Below are positions 18,778 through 26,808 of a stretch of 64,000 nt of DNA, in pieces. The DNA comes from Nocardia albiluteola (GTDB lineage Bacteria; Actinomycetota; Actinomycetes; Mycobacteriales; Mycobacteriaceae). The number at the start of each line of letters is the position of its first letter. Position 1 is the stretch's first letter. The translations under genes and the position numbers were made by a program. The notes below the pieces were generated by a model. That model worked only from the letters and a program-made list of their open reading frames with translations. It was not told where the DNA came from and searched no databases. The stretch is taken from positions 241,738 to 305,737 of the forward strand of contig NZ_JAHKNI010000012.1 in assembly GCF_018860155.1 (NCBI RefSeq), given 5' to 3'.

Positions 18778-18876
18778 GGGGCGGCCCGGCGACTTGGGCG
18801 TGTCCGTCTGAGGGGCGGGCCCGGCGACTTGGGTGCGTCGCCTGAGGCTCGGGTCCCGGTAACTTCGACGTGCCGC
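18774..18876 (+). repeat. three tandem 34-bp repeats
   Basis: Copies begin at 18774, 18808 and 18842 with CTGAGGGGCGG or a variant, giving an exact 34-base period. Copies 1 and 2 share the run CCCGGCGACTTGGG; copy 3 is degenerate. The first copy includes the TGA stop of the hydratase gene. Confidence 0.75.
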
Positions 18877-18978
18877 CTGCTGGTGGCCGATCGGAGGTGC
18901 CTGGAGGCACGGATCCGAGGGCAGGCGCCGGGCGGGGCGGTCCTGCCGAGCGGGTCGGTCCTGCCGGGCGTGCCGATC

Positions 18979-20298
18979 CTATTGGTGAGCCGAGACGCGG
19001 GGCGGCGGGTTGGCCTCGCCGTCGGATCGGCCGCCGAACAGCGCCGTTACCAGTTGCTCGACGGCGAGTTCGCGTTGCCAGGGGCGGGCGCCGCCGGCGG
19101 CCAGGAATGCGTCGATGGCTCCCGCCGGATCCTCCGGCATCCCGCCGGAACGGAACTCGGGCAGGCCGTCCCAACATAATCGGCGCAGCAGATCCGGGGT
19201 CAGCAGGTTCTCCACGGGGATCGCGTGGCGGGCGCAGAGTTCACCCATCGCGGCGCGCGCGGCGTTGAGCCGGGCCGACGCCTCCGGGTCGCGGCGCTCC
19301 CAGCGGTTCACGGGCGGCGGGCCGTCGAAGGGCGCGGTCAGCGCGGGCAGGTCCGAATCCGCAAGGGCGCGTGCGCGTTCCACCGCACCGAGCCAATCCC
19401 GCGAATACCGGCGCTGGCGCGGTCCGCCGAAGACCGGCAGGGCCCGCAGCGCCGCGATGGATTTCGGGTCTGCGGTCGCGGCCGCCACGATCGCCGAATC
19501 GGGCAGGATCCGCGCCGGGGCGACATCCCGCGTGCGGGCCAAATTGTCGCGGGTGGCCCACAACTCGCGCACCACCGCGAGCTGGCGGGTGCGGCGCAGG
19601 GTGTGAATGCCCGAGGTGCGCCGCCACCGGTCCGGCTTCGGCGTGGACGGCTCCGCGGTGCGGACGTGTTCGAATTCCTGTGTGGCCCACTCGGTCTTGC
19701 CCTGTTCGTCGAGCGCGGCCGCAACCGCCTCGCGCAACTCCAGCAACAGCTCGACATCCAGGGCGGCATAGTTGAGCCACTCGGCGGGCAGCGGGCGGGT
19801 GGACCAGTCGGCCGCGCCGTGGCCCTTGCGAAGTTCGCGCCCGAGCAGCTTCTCCACCATCGCGGCCAGGCCGACCCGCTCGAAACCAGCCAGCCGCCCA
19901 CCCAGTTCGGTGTCGAACAGGCGCGCGGGCGTCAAACCCAGCTCGGCCAGGCCCGGCAGATCCTGATCGGCCGAATGCAGCACCCACTCGAGCCCGTTGA
20001 TCGCCGCGGCGAGAGGCTCGAGGGCGTCGGCGACCGGGATGGGGTCGATGAGGAAGGTTCCGGATCCCTTGCGGCGCAACTGGATCAGATAGGCGCGATT
20101 GGAATAGCGGAAGCCCGAGGCTCGTTCGGCATCGACGGCCAGTGGACCGGTTCCGGCGGCCAGGCGGGCGGCCGCCTCGGCGACGGCCGCGGCGGTGTCC
20201 GAGACCGGGGGCACGCCCTCGGCGGGCTCTAGCAGGGGAACGGCGGCATTATCCCCGCTTTCACCCAGCGGTTGTGCGGACTCGTCGGCATCGGGCAT
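18979..20298 (-). CDS. rnd: ribonuclease D
   Basis: This 439-residue protein contains a DEDD 3'-5' exonuclease domain. The motifs are PLAVDAERASGFRY (ExoI with Asp-x-Glu), WVLHSADQDLPGLAELG (ExoII) and WLNYAALDVELLLELRE (ExoIII, YxxxD). An HRDC-like domain follows (KSIAALRALPVF region and beyond). It trims the 3' ends of structured RNA such as pre-tRNA. The ATG 20298 start is preferred; a longer upstream frame overlaps the DUF3000 gene and is noise. Only 22 bases separate it from the gene upstream, so they form an operon, as in mycobacteria (Rv2681 and Rv2680). Confidence 0.92.
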   Translation of the reverse strand: MPDADESAQPLGESGDNAAVPLLEPAEGVPPVSDTAAAVAEAAARLAAGTGPLAVDAERASGFRYSNRAYLIQLRRKGSGTFLIDPIPVADALEPLAAAINGLEWVLHSADQDLPGLAELGLTPARLFDTELGGRLAGFERVGLAAMVEKLLGRELRKGHGAADWSTRPLPAEWLNYAALDVELLLELREAVAAALDEQGKTEWATQEFEHVRTAEPSTPKPDRWRRTSGIHTLRRTRQLAVVRELWATRDNLARTRDVAPARILPDSAIVAAATADPKSIAALRALPVFGGPRQRRYSRDWLGAVERARALADSDLPALTAPFDGPPPVNRWERRDPEASARLNAARAAMGELCARHAIPVENLLTPDLLRRLCWDGLPEFRSGGMPEDPAGAIDAFLAAGGARPWQRELAVEQLVTALFGGRSDGEANPPPRVSAHQ

Positions 20299-20320
20299 AG
20301 GACTGAACTTTACGTTGCGG

Positions 20321-20959
20321 TCAGAACTGGTCGTCGGCAATCTGCGGACGTGGCTGCAAATGAGTGATGCCGGCGGGGGGCAAACCGGCCGCGTAGGCCA
20401 GTACCTCGCAGAATGCCTCGACGTGCGGTCCGAGTTCGGTCGACTCCACGGTCCAGGATGCACGCAGCTCCAGCTGGTGGGCGCGCGGCGGTCCGGCAAT
20501 GTCGCCGTACCGGACCGAGCTCGTGGACGTGACGGTGCCGCCCAGCGCGGTAAATGCTTCGCCCCGCGATTCGAGGGCGTCGACCAGCCAGCTCCACGCC
20601 ACCTCCGGCAGCAGCGGGTCCCCGGCGAGCGCGGCATCGATATCGGCCTGGATGTAGGCCACGAGCCGGAAGACCCCGTGCCAGGCCTCCTGGCCGTTCG
20701 GATCGTGCAGCAGGATCAGTCGTCCGAATGCGTCGTCGATCGAATCGACCGGAATCACATTGGTCTCGGGGTGCTTGACCTCCGCGCCGATGGCGTAGGA
20801 GTACGGCGCCAGCCGTTGCGGCGGTCGGATCGGTGCAAGCTCGATCCGGGGATGCACGGATGCGGTACCCATCGCATCGACCGCGGCGCGAAACTGGGCC
20901 GGTTCGCCGGCGGGTTCCGGGGTCGGTGCGGCGCCGTCGCGGAAGTCGAGCGGTGTCAC
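20321..20959 (-). CDS. DUF3000 protein
   Basis: This 212-residue soluble protein starts at GTG 20959 (VTPLDFRDGAAPTPEPAGEP). Characteristic stretches are RIELAPIRPPQRLAPYSYAI and DDAFGRLILLHDPNGQEAWH. DUF3000 is an actinobacterial family always beside rnd and divergent from hemE (Rv2680). No catalytic motif is evident and the role is unknown. The hemE start lies 73 bases away on the other strand, so both promoters share that short gap. Confidence 0.9.
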   Translation of the reverse strand: MTPLDFRDGAAPTPEPAGEPAQFRAAVDAMGTASVHPRIELAPIRPPQRLAPYSYAIGAEVKHPETNVIPVDSIDDAFGRLILLHDPNGQEAWHGVFRLVAYIQADIDAALAGDPLLPEVAWSWLVDALESRGEAFTALGGTVTSTSSVRYGDIAGPPRAHQLELRASWTVESTELGPHVEAFCEVLAYAAGLPPAGITHLQPRPQIADDQF

Positions 20960-21032
20960 GTATGTGAACTTAGCCCTCAATGGCTCGAGGGGGCCGGAGG
21001 CGCGCCGTGCGGCGCAGCCTACGATGGCCGTG

Positions 21033-22100
21033 ATGAGCACACCAACACGCCGCCGGTTGTCCAATGCGCCGTTCCTGGCCGCCGCCACCGGTGCGAGCCC
21101 GAGTCGGCGCCCCGTCTGGTTCATGCGACAGGCCGGGCGGTCGCTGCCCGAGTATCGGGAGGTGCGCGCCAGGATCAGCATGCTCGCATCCTGTTTCGAT
21201 CCGGAGTTGGTGTGCGAGATCACCATGCAGCCGGTCCGCCGCCACGGGGTGGATGCGGCGATCCTGTTCTCCGACATCGTTGTTCCGCTCAAGGCGGCGG
21301 GGATCGATCTCGATATCGTGCCGGGCGTCGGGCCCGTGGTGGCGAATCCGGTGCGCACCGTCGCCGATGTGCGGGCGCTCCCCCGGCTGCGGCGCGAGGA
21401 GGTCGGCGCCATCGTCGAGGGGGCGCGGCTGCTGGTGGACGAGCTGGGGGACACCCCGCTGATCGGATTCGCCGGTGCGCCTTTCACACTCGCCTCGTAT
21501 CTGGTCGAGGGTGGACCCAGCAAGAACCACGAACGCACCAAGGCGATGATGCTCGCCGATCCGGAGACCTGGCATGCGCTGCTGGGCGTGCTCACAGACA
21601 TCACCATCGAATTCCTGCGCGCCCAGCTGGCCGCCGGGGTGGACGCGGTGCAGCTGTTCGACTCGTGGGCGGGTGCGCTGTCGCTGGCGCAGTACCGGGA
21701 GTTCGTGCTGCCGCATTCGGAGCGGGTTTTCGCCGAGGTGGGCGATGCGGGTGTGCCGCGCATCCATTTCGGCGTCGGCACGGGTGAGCTGCTGAGCGTG
21801 ATGGGGGAGGCCGGCGCCGACGTGGTCGGCGTGGACTGGCGGGTGCCATTGACCGAGGCGGTGCGGCGGGTCGGTCCAGGAAAGGCGTTGCAGGGCAACC
21901 TCGATCCGGCCACGCTCTTCGCCGGACCGCAGGCGATCGAGCGCGAGGTGCGCCGCATCGCCCACGAGGCCGACGAGGCGATCGCCCTCGGCGCGGCGGG
22001 TCACATCTTCAACCTCGGCCACGGCGTCCTGCCCGACACCGACCCGGGCGCACTCACCGCCACCGTCGAGCTGATCCACAGCCTGCCCCAGCCGCTGTAG
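21033..22100 (+). CDS. hemE: uroporphyrinogen decarboxylase
   Basis: This 355-residue enzyme converts uroporphyrinogen III to coproporphyrinogen III. The signature RRPVWFMRQAGRSLPEYREV near residue 26 carries the conserved Arg pair, the catalytic Asp is in ILFSDIVVPLKAAG, and GFAGAPFTLASYLVEG is the second family signature. ATG 21033 is used; frames upstream to 20964 lack similarity. hemY follows downstream after a 286-base gap. Confidence 0.96.
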   Translation: MSTPTRRRLSNAPFLAAATGASPSRRPVWFMRQAGRSLPEYREVRARISMLASCFDPELVCEITMQPVRRHGVDAAILFSDIVVPLKAAGIDLDIVPGVGPVVANPVRTVADVRALPRLRREEVGAIVEGARLLVDELGDTPLIGFAGAPFTLASYLVEGGPSKNHERTKAMMLADPETWHALLGVLTDITIEFLRAQLAAGVDAVQLFDSWAGALSLAQYREFVLPHSERVFAEVGDAGVPRIHFGVGTGELLSVMGEAGADVVGVDWRVPLTEAVRRVGPGKALQGNLDPATLFAGPQAIEREVRRIAHEADEAIALGAAGHIFNLGHGVLPDTDPGALTATVELIHSLPQPL

Positions 22101-22386
22101 GAATCGGCGACGACACGAGTCCTGGCCAACAGAACTGCGCAGCCGTCGCGACGCGGGCCGGCCGGCGGTCTGATCGGCCCGGCTCTCCGGTGAAGGCACG
22201 CGGTGTCCTCGAACAGCGAGATCGAACCGGCGAGACGGGCAATCCAACCGGCGGGGAATGATGAGCGGTGCGCATCCGTCGCATTCGCTGCGTCGGGGCG
22301 CGAGTAGCTTGCCAACAGAGCGGCGCGCCAACCGTGGCGGATGTGGGCAGCGGTCCCGGCGCGGCAGGAGCAGGAACGGAGCGGGT

Positions 22387-23736
22387 ATGCGGGTCGCGGT
22401 CGTCGGTGGGGGGATCAGCGGGCTCGTTGCGGCCTATCGGCTGCGGGTTGCGCTCGGCGACGAACTCGAGCTGGTGCTGGTCGAGCAGCGCGAGCGGATC
22501 GGCGGCGTGCTGTACACGGCGGAGCTCGCGGGGGATCCGATGGATCTGGGGGCGGAGGCCTTCATCGCGCGGCGTCCCGAAATCCCGGCGCTGCTGCGGG
22601 AATTGGGGCTCGAGGACCAGCTGGTGTATCCGGCCGGCCGGCGGCCGCTGATCTGGTCCGGCGGGACGGCGCATCCGTTGCCCGAGGGCACGCTCATGGG
22701 AATTCCCGCGGGGCCGGATTCGGTCGCGGGGCTGGTGGACGACGCGACGCTGGCGCGGATCGCGGACGAGCCGAACCGGCCGCTGCGGTGGACGTCCGGC
22801 GGCGACGTCGCTGTCGCGGAACTGGTGGGGGAGCGGTTCGGCGAACAGGTGGTGCGCCGGAGCGTCGATCCGCTGCTGGGCGGGGTGTACGCGGGACTGG
22901 CCAACTCGATCGGCGTGCGCTCGGCGCTGCCGACGCTGGCCGCCGCCCTCGACGCCGGTGCGCCGAGCCTCACGCAGGCGGTGGCCCGCGCGCTGCCGCC
23001 GTCCTCCTCCACCGCGCCGGTATTCGGCGGCATCCGCGACGGCTACCGGGTGCTGCTGGACGCCCTGCTGGCTGCCGCTGCGCCGAAGGTCGAAACCGGC
23101 ACCGCGGTAACGGATCTGATTCGCACGCCCGAGGGCTGGCGCGTGGATCCGATCGGCGCCGTCGACGCGGTGGTCCTCGCCACGCCCGCACCCGTCACCG
23201 CCGCGCTGCTTCGCTCCGCGTCGCCGGAGGCGGCCCGCGCGGCGGCCACGATCGAACTGTCCTCCTCCGCGCTCGTTGCGCTGGCACTGCCCGCGGACAC
23301 TCCGCTGCCCGACAACTCCGGCATCCTGGTCGCCACCGGAGAACCGCTGCGCGCCAAGGCCTTCACCCTGTCCAGCCGCAAATGGCCGCACCTCGCCGCC
23401 CGCAACGTCGCGCTCGTCCGCGTCTCCTTCGGCCGCTTCGGCGACGACACCCTCCTGTCCTGGCCCGACCCTGACCTGATCGCCGCCGCCGCAGCGGACC
23501 TGACCACCGTCACCGGCCTCGAAATCCGCCCCGTCTCCGCCCTGGTCCAGCGCTGGCCCGGCGGCCTCCCCCAATATGCCCCCGGACACGACGACCGCGT
23601 TGTAGAAATCGAATCGGCCGTCGCCGACGTTCCCGGCCTCGCGGTCGCGGGCGCCTACCTCCACGGCGTCGGCGTCCCCGCCTGCACCGCCTCCGGCGCC
23701 GCTGCTGCCACCCGAATCCTCGCGCACCTCGGCTGA
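22387..23736 (+). CDS. hemY: coproporphyrinogen III / protoporphyrinogen oxidase (HemY/CgoX type)
   Basis: This 449-residue FAD enzyme starts MRVAVVGGGISGLVAAYRLR, the dinucleotide-binding loop, followed by the acidic residue in LVEQRERIGGVLYTAE. LGAEAFIARRPE and the C-terminal GLAVAGAYLHGVGVPACTASG (second FAD motif) are typical of HemY. Because hemQ follows, it is most likely the coproporphyrinogen oxidase of the coproporphyrin-dependent branch. ATG 22387 has GGAACGGAG upstream. The hemY-hemQ adjacency usual in actinobacteria is broken here by an inserted minus-strand gene. Confidence 0.94.
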   Translation: MRVAVVGGGISGLVAAYRLRVALGDELELVLVEQRERIGGVLYTAELAGDPMDLGAEAFIARRPEIPALLRELGLEDQLVYPAGRRPLIWSGGTAHPLPEGTLMGIPAGPDSVAGLVDDATLARIADEPNRPLRWTSGGDVAVAELVGERFGEQVVRRSVDPLLGGVYAGLANSIGVRSALPTLAAALDAGAPSLTQAVARALPPSSSTAPVFGGIRDGYRVLLDALLAAAAPKVETGTAVTDLIRTPEGWRVDPIGAVDAVVLATPAPVTAALLRSASPEAARAAATIELSSSALVALALPADTPLPDNSGILVATGEPLRAKAFTLSSRKWPHLAARNVALVRVSFGRFGDDTLLSWPDPDLIAAAAADLTTVTGLEIRPVSALVQRWPGGLPQYAPGHDDRVVEIESAVADVPGLAVAGAYLHGVGVPACTASGAAAATRILAHLG

Positions 23737-23886
23737 TACCTCGAAAAGGGGATTACTGAGACGCTAGGCGCTGGCCCTTGTTTCCCAACCGACCTGCGGT
23801 CCTAGGCGCGAGAGCGGATGTCCCGCGTGGCGGCAACCGATCCTCGGCTGCCGCAGTTGTCCAACGGACCGGCGTCCGCCGAATCG

Positions 23887-24111
23887 TCAGTCGGCAAAGA
23901 CCTCATCCAAGTTGGCTGCGGTGCACGCCCGATCGAACCAAGTATCGAGTTGACCGATGTCGGTCGTGGACATGATCCGCTCCCGAATCGCCGCCGGGAT
24001 CGCCAAGCCGCGATTGGTCAGCATTCGCAGCAGTGCCCGTGCCTCACCTTCAGCGCGGCCTTCGTCTTTGACGCCGTCGAGGAAGGGGTCACGGGGCCAG
24101 CTGATCGTCAT
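23887..24111 (-). pseudogene. duplicated C-terminal fragment of the Rpn-like gene
   Basis: This 74-residue frame (MTISWPRDPFLDGVKDEGRA ... ANLDEVFAD) aligns end to end with the last ~77 residues of the gene immediately upstream on the same strand (MKITWPHDPFIDGLKDEGRA ... NSIDEVFTD). A few codons before its ATG still match (LKDLM against LEEFM). Everything N-terminal of that, including the nuclease-like core, is missing. It has diverged by more than a third but keeps its frame and stop. Probably a remnant of a tandem paralog; expression is unknown. Confidence 0.75.
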
Positions 24112-24141
24112 GAGGTCCTTCAGCGGGTCGAGTACTGGTGG

Positions 24142-25041
24142 TCAGTCGGTGAAGACCTCGTCGATGGAGTTCGAGGTGGCCGCGCGGACGGCCCAGGTTT
24201 CGAGCTGATCGGTGTCGGCGCAGGATTCGATGCGGTCGCGAATATCGGTCGTGATGGCGATGCCTCGAGCGGCGAGGAACTGCAGCAGGATACGAGCTTC
24301 GCCTTTGGCGAGGCCTTCAGCGCGGCCTTCGTCTTTGAGACCGTCGATGAAAGGGTCGTGTGGCCAAGTGATCTTCATGAATTCCTCCAAAGCGGCCTGG
24401 GCCTCGGGGGAGGCGGTGAGGTTGATGAATCGAGTGTAGGTCTCGCGTTGGTCCGCATCGAGTGTGGCGAGGGTATGCCCCACGGTGCGGAGGGTGGTCT
24501 CGTTGTGGAGGTCGAGCGCGTGGTTGAGGGCAGCAAGCACGGTGAGTTCGACGTTGGCCAGCGCGTTGGCTGGGTCGGCAGGATCGGGGGTCGTGTCGGG
24601 GCCGATCACGAAGGGGCGGAGGTTGTATCCGGGATGCCCGGTGTGGATTATCTTGCTGCATGCATGGGCTGTCTTGCGACTGCTGGTGACGACGATCAGC
24701 ACGGCATCGCAATCGTGCTCGGACTGGGCGAGCGCGACGTAGGCCGCCATGGCTCGGCGCTTCTTGCGGTTGGGTGGGGCCGTTTGCGATTCGACGATCA
24801 CGGCCAGCTTGCGGTGTTCGTTGTGGAGGATGACCATCGCGTCGGCACGGAGCTCGGTGGGTTCGCAGGCGGTGAGGTCGCCGTCGGCGGGGGTCGCGAC
24901 AGCGTCGGCGGGAATGTCGACGCCGGTGCCCGCTAGTAGCACCGCTGCGAGATAGGGGTTGTGGCGCAAAAGTTCGAGGGGCGCCTCGTGGGAGATGGAC
25001 GGCACGCCATGGAGACTGTCACAAGGTGCCAGCGGATGCAT
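24142..25041 (-). CDS. Rpn/YhgA-like PD-(D/E)XK family protein
   Basis: This ~299-residue protein has an N-terminal nuclease-like core. It reads LELLRHNPYLAAVLLAG near the start, then ELRADAMVILHNEHRKLAVI and VESQTAPP, a D...ExQ pattern as in Rpn-type putative transposases and recombination-promoting nucleases. The C-terminal third has TWPHDPFIDGLKDEGRAEG and a helical DKR-rich tail typical of the same group. The start is uncertain (ATG 25041 or GTG 25005), because neither has a clear site. It sits between hemY and hemQ, pointing against both, so it looks like a later insertion. The function is inferred from motifs only. Confidence 0.7.
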   Translation of the reverse strand: MHPLAPCDSLHGVPSISHEAPLELLRHNPYLAAVLLAGTGVDIPADAVATPADGDLTACEPTELRADAMVILHNEHRKLAVIVESQTAPPNRKKRRAMAAYVALAQSEHDCDAVLIVVTSSRKTAHACSKIIHTGHPGYNLRPFVIGPDTTPDPADPANALANVELTVLAALNHALDLHNETTLRTVGHTLATLDADQRETYTRFINLTASPEAQAALEEFMKITWPHDPFIDGLKDEGRAEGLAKGEARILLQFLAARGIAITTDIRDRIESCADTDQLETWAVRAATSNSIDEVFTD

Positions 25042-25156
25042 CAATTATCTTGTGAGACAAACGTTTTCGCGGCGTTTCGGCGGCGTGTCTCGGGTGCGGA
25101 TATGCGGAGAGGGTGCGGCTGTGCGGGGGCTGGGCGGGCGGTGGCACGATGGGGGT

Positions 25157-25852
25157 ATGGCGCGACTCGACTATCAGGCCCTCAACTCGACCATCCGGTA
25201 TCTGATGTTCTCGGTGTTCCAGGTGCAACCGGGGGTACTGGGGGACGATCGTGAGGCGGCGATCAAAGAGGCGCGGAGCTTCTTCGACGGCCTCGCGGAC
25301 AAGGGTGTGGTCGTGCGCGGGCTGTACGACGTCTCGGGGATGCGCGCCGACGCCGAATTCATGATCTGGTGGCACGCCGAGCGGATCGAGGAGCTGCAGG
25401 CTGCCTACGCCGATCTGCGCCGCACCACCGAGCTGGGCCGGGCCATCGCGCCGGTGTGGAGCAACGCCGCGATCCACCGGCCCGCCGAATTCAACAAGAG
25501 CCACATTCCGGCGTTCCTGGCCGGCGAGGAGCCGGGCAACTACATCTGCGTGTACCCGTTCGTGCGCTCCTACGATTGGTACCTGCTGCCCGACGAGGAG
25601 CGTCGCAAGATGCTCGCCGACCACGGCAAGGAGGCGCGCGGCTATCCGGACGTGCGCGCCAATACCGTCGCGTCGTTCGCCCTGGGCGACTACGAGTGGA
25701 TCTTGGCTTTCGAGGCCCCCGAGCTGCACCGCATCGTCGACCTGATGCGCGATCTGCGGGCCACCGAGGCCCGCAGGCACGTGCGCGAGGAGGTGCCGTT
25801 CTTCACGGGCCCGCGTGTCGAGGTCGAGCAGCTGGTCGCCGCCCTGCCCTGA
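25157..25852 (+). CDS. hemQ: coproheme decarboxylase HemQ
   Basis: This 231-residue chlorite-dismutase-fold enzyme oxidatively decarboxylates Fe-coproporphyrin to heme b with H2O2, the last step of the coproporphyrin-dependent pathway. The active-site stretch YICVYPFVRSYDWYLLPDEE carries the Tyr that reacts first. The proximal His is in KMLADHGKEARGYPDV. The second motif block AFEAPELHRIVDLMRDLRAT is also typical. ATG 25157 follows a G-run. Where Firmicutes have Lys in YPxxK, this protein has Arg (YPFVR), as expected for actinobacteria. Confidence 0.95.
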   Translation: MARLDYQALNSTIRYLMFSVFQVQPGVLGDDREAAIKEARSFFDGLADKGVVVRGLYDVSGMRADAEFMIWWHAERIEELQAAYADLRRTTELGRAIAPVWSNAAIHRPAEFNKSHIPAFLAGEEPGNYICVYPFVRSYDWYLLPDEERRKMLADHGKEARGYPDVRANTVASFALGDYEWILAFEAPELHRIVDLMRDLRATEARRHVREEVPFFTGPRVEVEQLVAALP

Positions 25853-25886
25853 GTGAACCCGCTGGGCGCGGAGGGCTTCGGCGGCT

Positions 25887-25904
25887 GCCCCGAAAACTCG
25901 GGGC
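25887..25904. terminator. hairpin between hemQ and msrB
   Basis: GCCCCGA and TCGGGGC pair around an AAAC loop in the 96-base space between the convergent hemQ and msrB genes. A flanking partial complementarity may extend the stem. Confidence 0.6.
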
Positions 25905-25948
25905 ATGCGCTCAGCAACCCCGCGCCCGTAGGGTTCTCCCCGGTCGCT

Positions 25949-26386
25949 TCAGTGTGTTGCGTCGTCCGAGGGGTGCAGGCGCAGCGAGATCGAGTTGATG
26001 CAGTACCGCTTGTCGGTCGGGGTCTGATAACCCTCACCCTCGAAGACGTGGCCGAGGTGGCTGTGGCAGTTCGCACACAGCACCTCGACACGGCGCATAC
26101 CCAGCGAAACATCGGAGCGCAGCACCACCGCGTCGGAGTCGGCCGGATCGAAGAACGACGGCCAGCCGCAGTGCGAATGGAATTTCTCGGTGCTCCGGAA
26201 CAGCTCGGCACCACACGCGCGGCATTCGTAGACACCGGCGGTCTCGGTATCGGTGTACTCACCCGTGAAGGCGCGCTCGGTGCCCGCCTCGCGCAGCACC
26301 GCATACTCCTGCGGGTTGAGCTTGGCCCGCCACTGCTGCGGCGTCAGCACGATCTTGGGCGCGGGAAGCGAGGTCTCGGAACTCAT
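25949..26386 (-). CDS. msrB: peptide-methionine (R)-S-oxide reductase
   Basis: This 145-residue enzyme reduces methionine-R-sulfoxide in proteins. Two zinc CxxC pairs are visible: YECRACGAELF and VLCANCHSHLGHVF. The catalytic Cys lies in KRYCINSISLRL near the C-terminus, and FHSHCGWPSFFDP is the substrate-pocket signature. ATG 26386 gives the normal length; longer upstream frames run through the divergent spacer. As in mycobacteria it lies between hemQ and aftC. Confidence 0.96.
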   Translation of the reverse strand: MSSETSLPAPKIVLTPQQWRAKLNPQEYAVLREAGTERAFTGEYTDTETAGVYECRACGAELFRSTEKFHSHCGWPSFFDPADSDAVVLRSDVSLGMRRVEVLCANCHSHLGHVFEGEGYQTPTDKRYCINSISLRLHPSDDATH

Positions 26387-26466
26387 GGCTCCGAGTGTAG
26401 TTTTGCGTGCCCCGGTGGCGCCGCCCCGCAGGTATGACGGAAGTCTGACGGCGCCGCCGGTTCTGC

Positions 26467-26712
26467 TCAGCCGGCGGGCTTGTCGTAGTAGTACTTCAGG
26501 CTGCCGCTCGGGTACTCGTAGCACTGCTGGTAGCTGCCGGTCTTGGTCGACGCTGCCATGCAGGCGGCCTTGCCTGTCGGCTCGTTCGACCCCTGGGTGA
26601 ACGGGCCGACCGAGTTGGGCCCGGGGACGGGCCCATCGGCCGCCGCGATGCCGCCGAGGCCGATCGTCAAGCCCACGGAGATTGCGCCCACCGCAACGAT
26701 TTTCGAAAACAC
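26467..26712 (-). CDS. small secreted protein
   Basis: This 81-residue protein starts at GTG 26712 behind GGGAG. Residues 1-28 form a Sec signal peptide (VFSKIVAVGAISVGLTIGLG, with cleavage after AAA). The mature ~53 residues are Gly/Pro/Tyr-rich with two Cys (KAACMAAS and YQQCYEYP) that may form a disulfide. A longer frame to 26772 lacks an SD. No family was recognised. It lies between msrB and aftC on the same strand. Confidence 0.75.
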   Translation of the reverse strand: MFSKIVAVGAISVGLTIGLGGIAAADGPVPGPNSVGPFTQGSNEPTGKAACMAASTKTGSYQQCYEYPSGSLKYYYDKPAG

Positions 26713-26808
26713 TGCCCGCTCCCATGCTGATCCGGTGTGAATGTCCGGGTCACCATAGTGCGAATCGGACAATCCGGGGCCGCGGGTTGTAATGAAGGTT
26801 ATTCGCGG

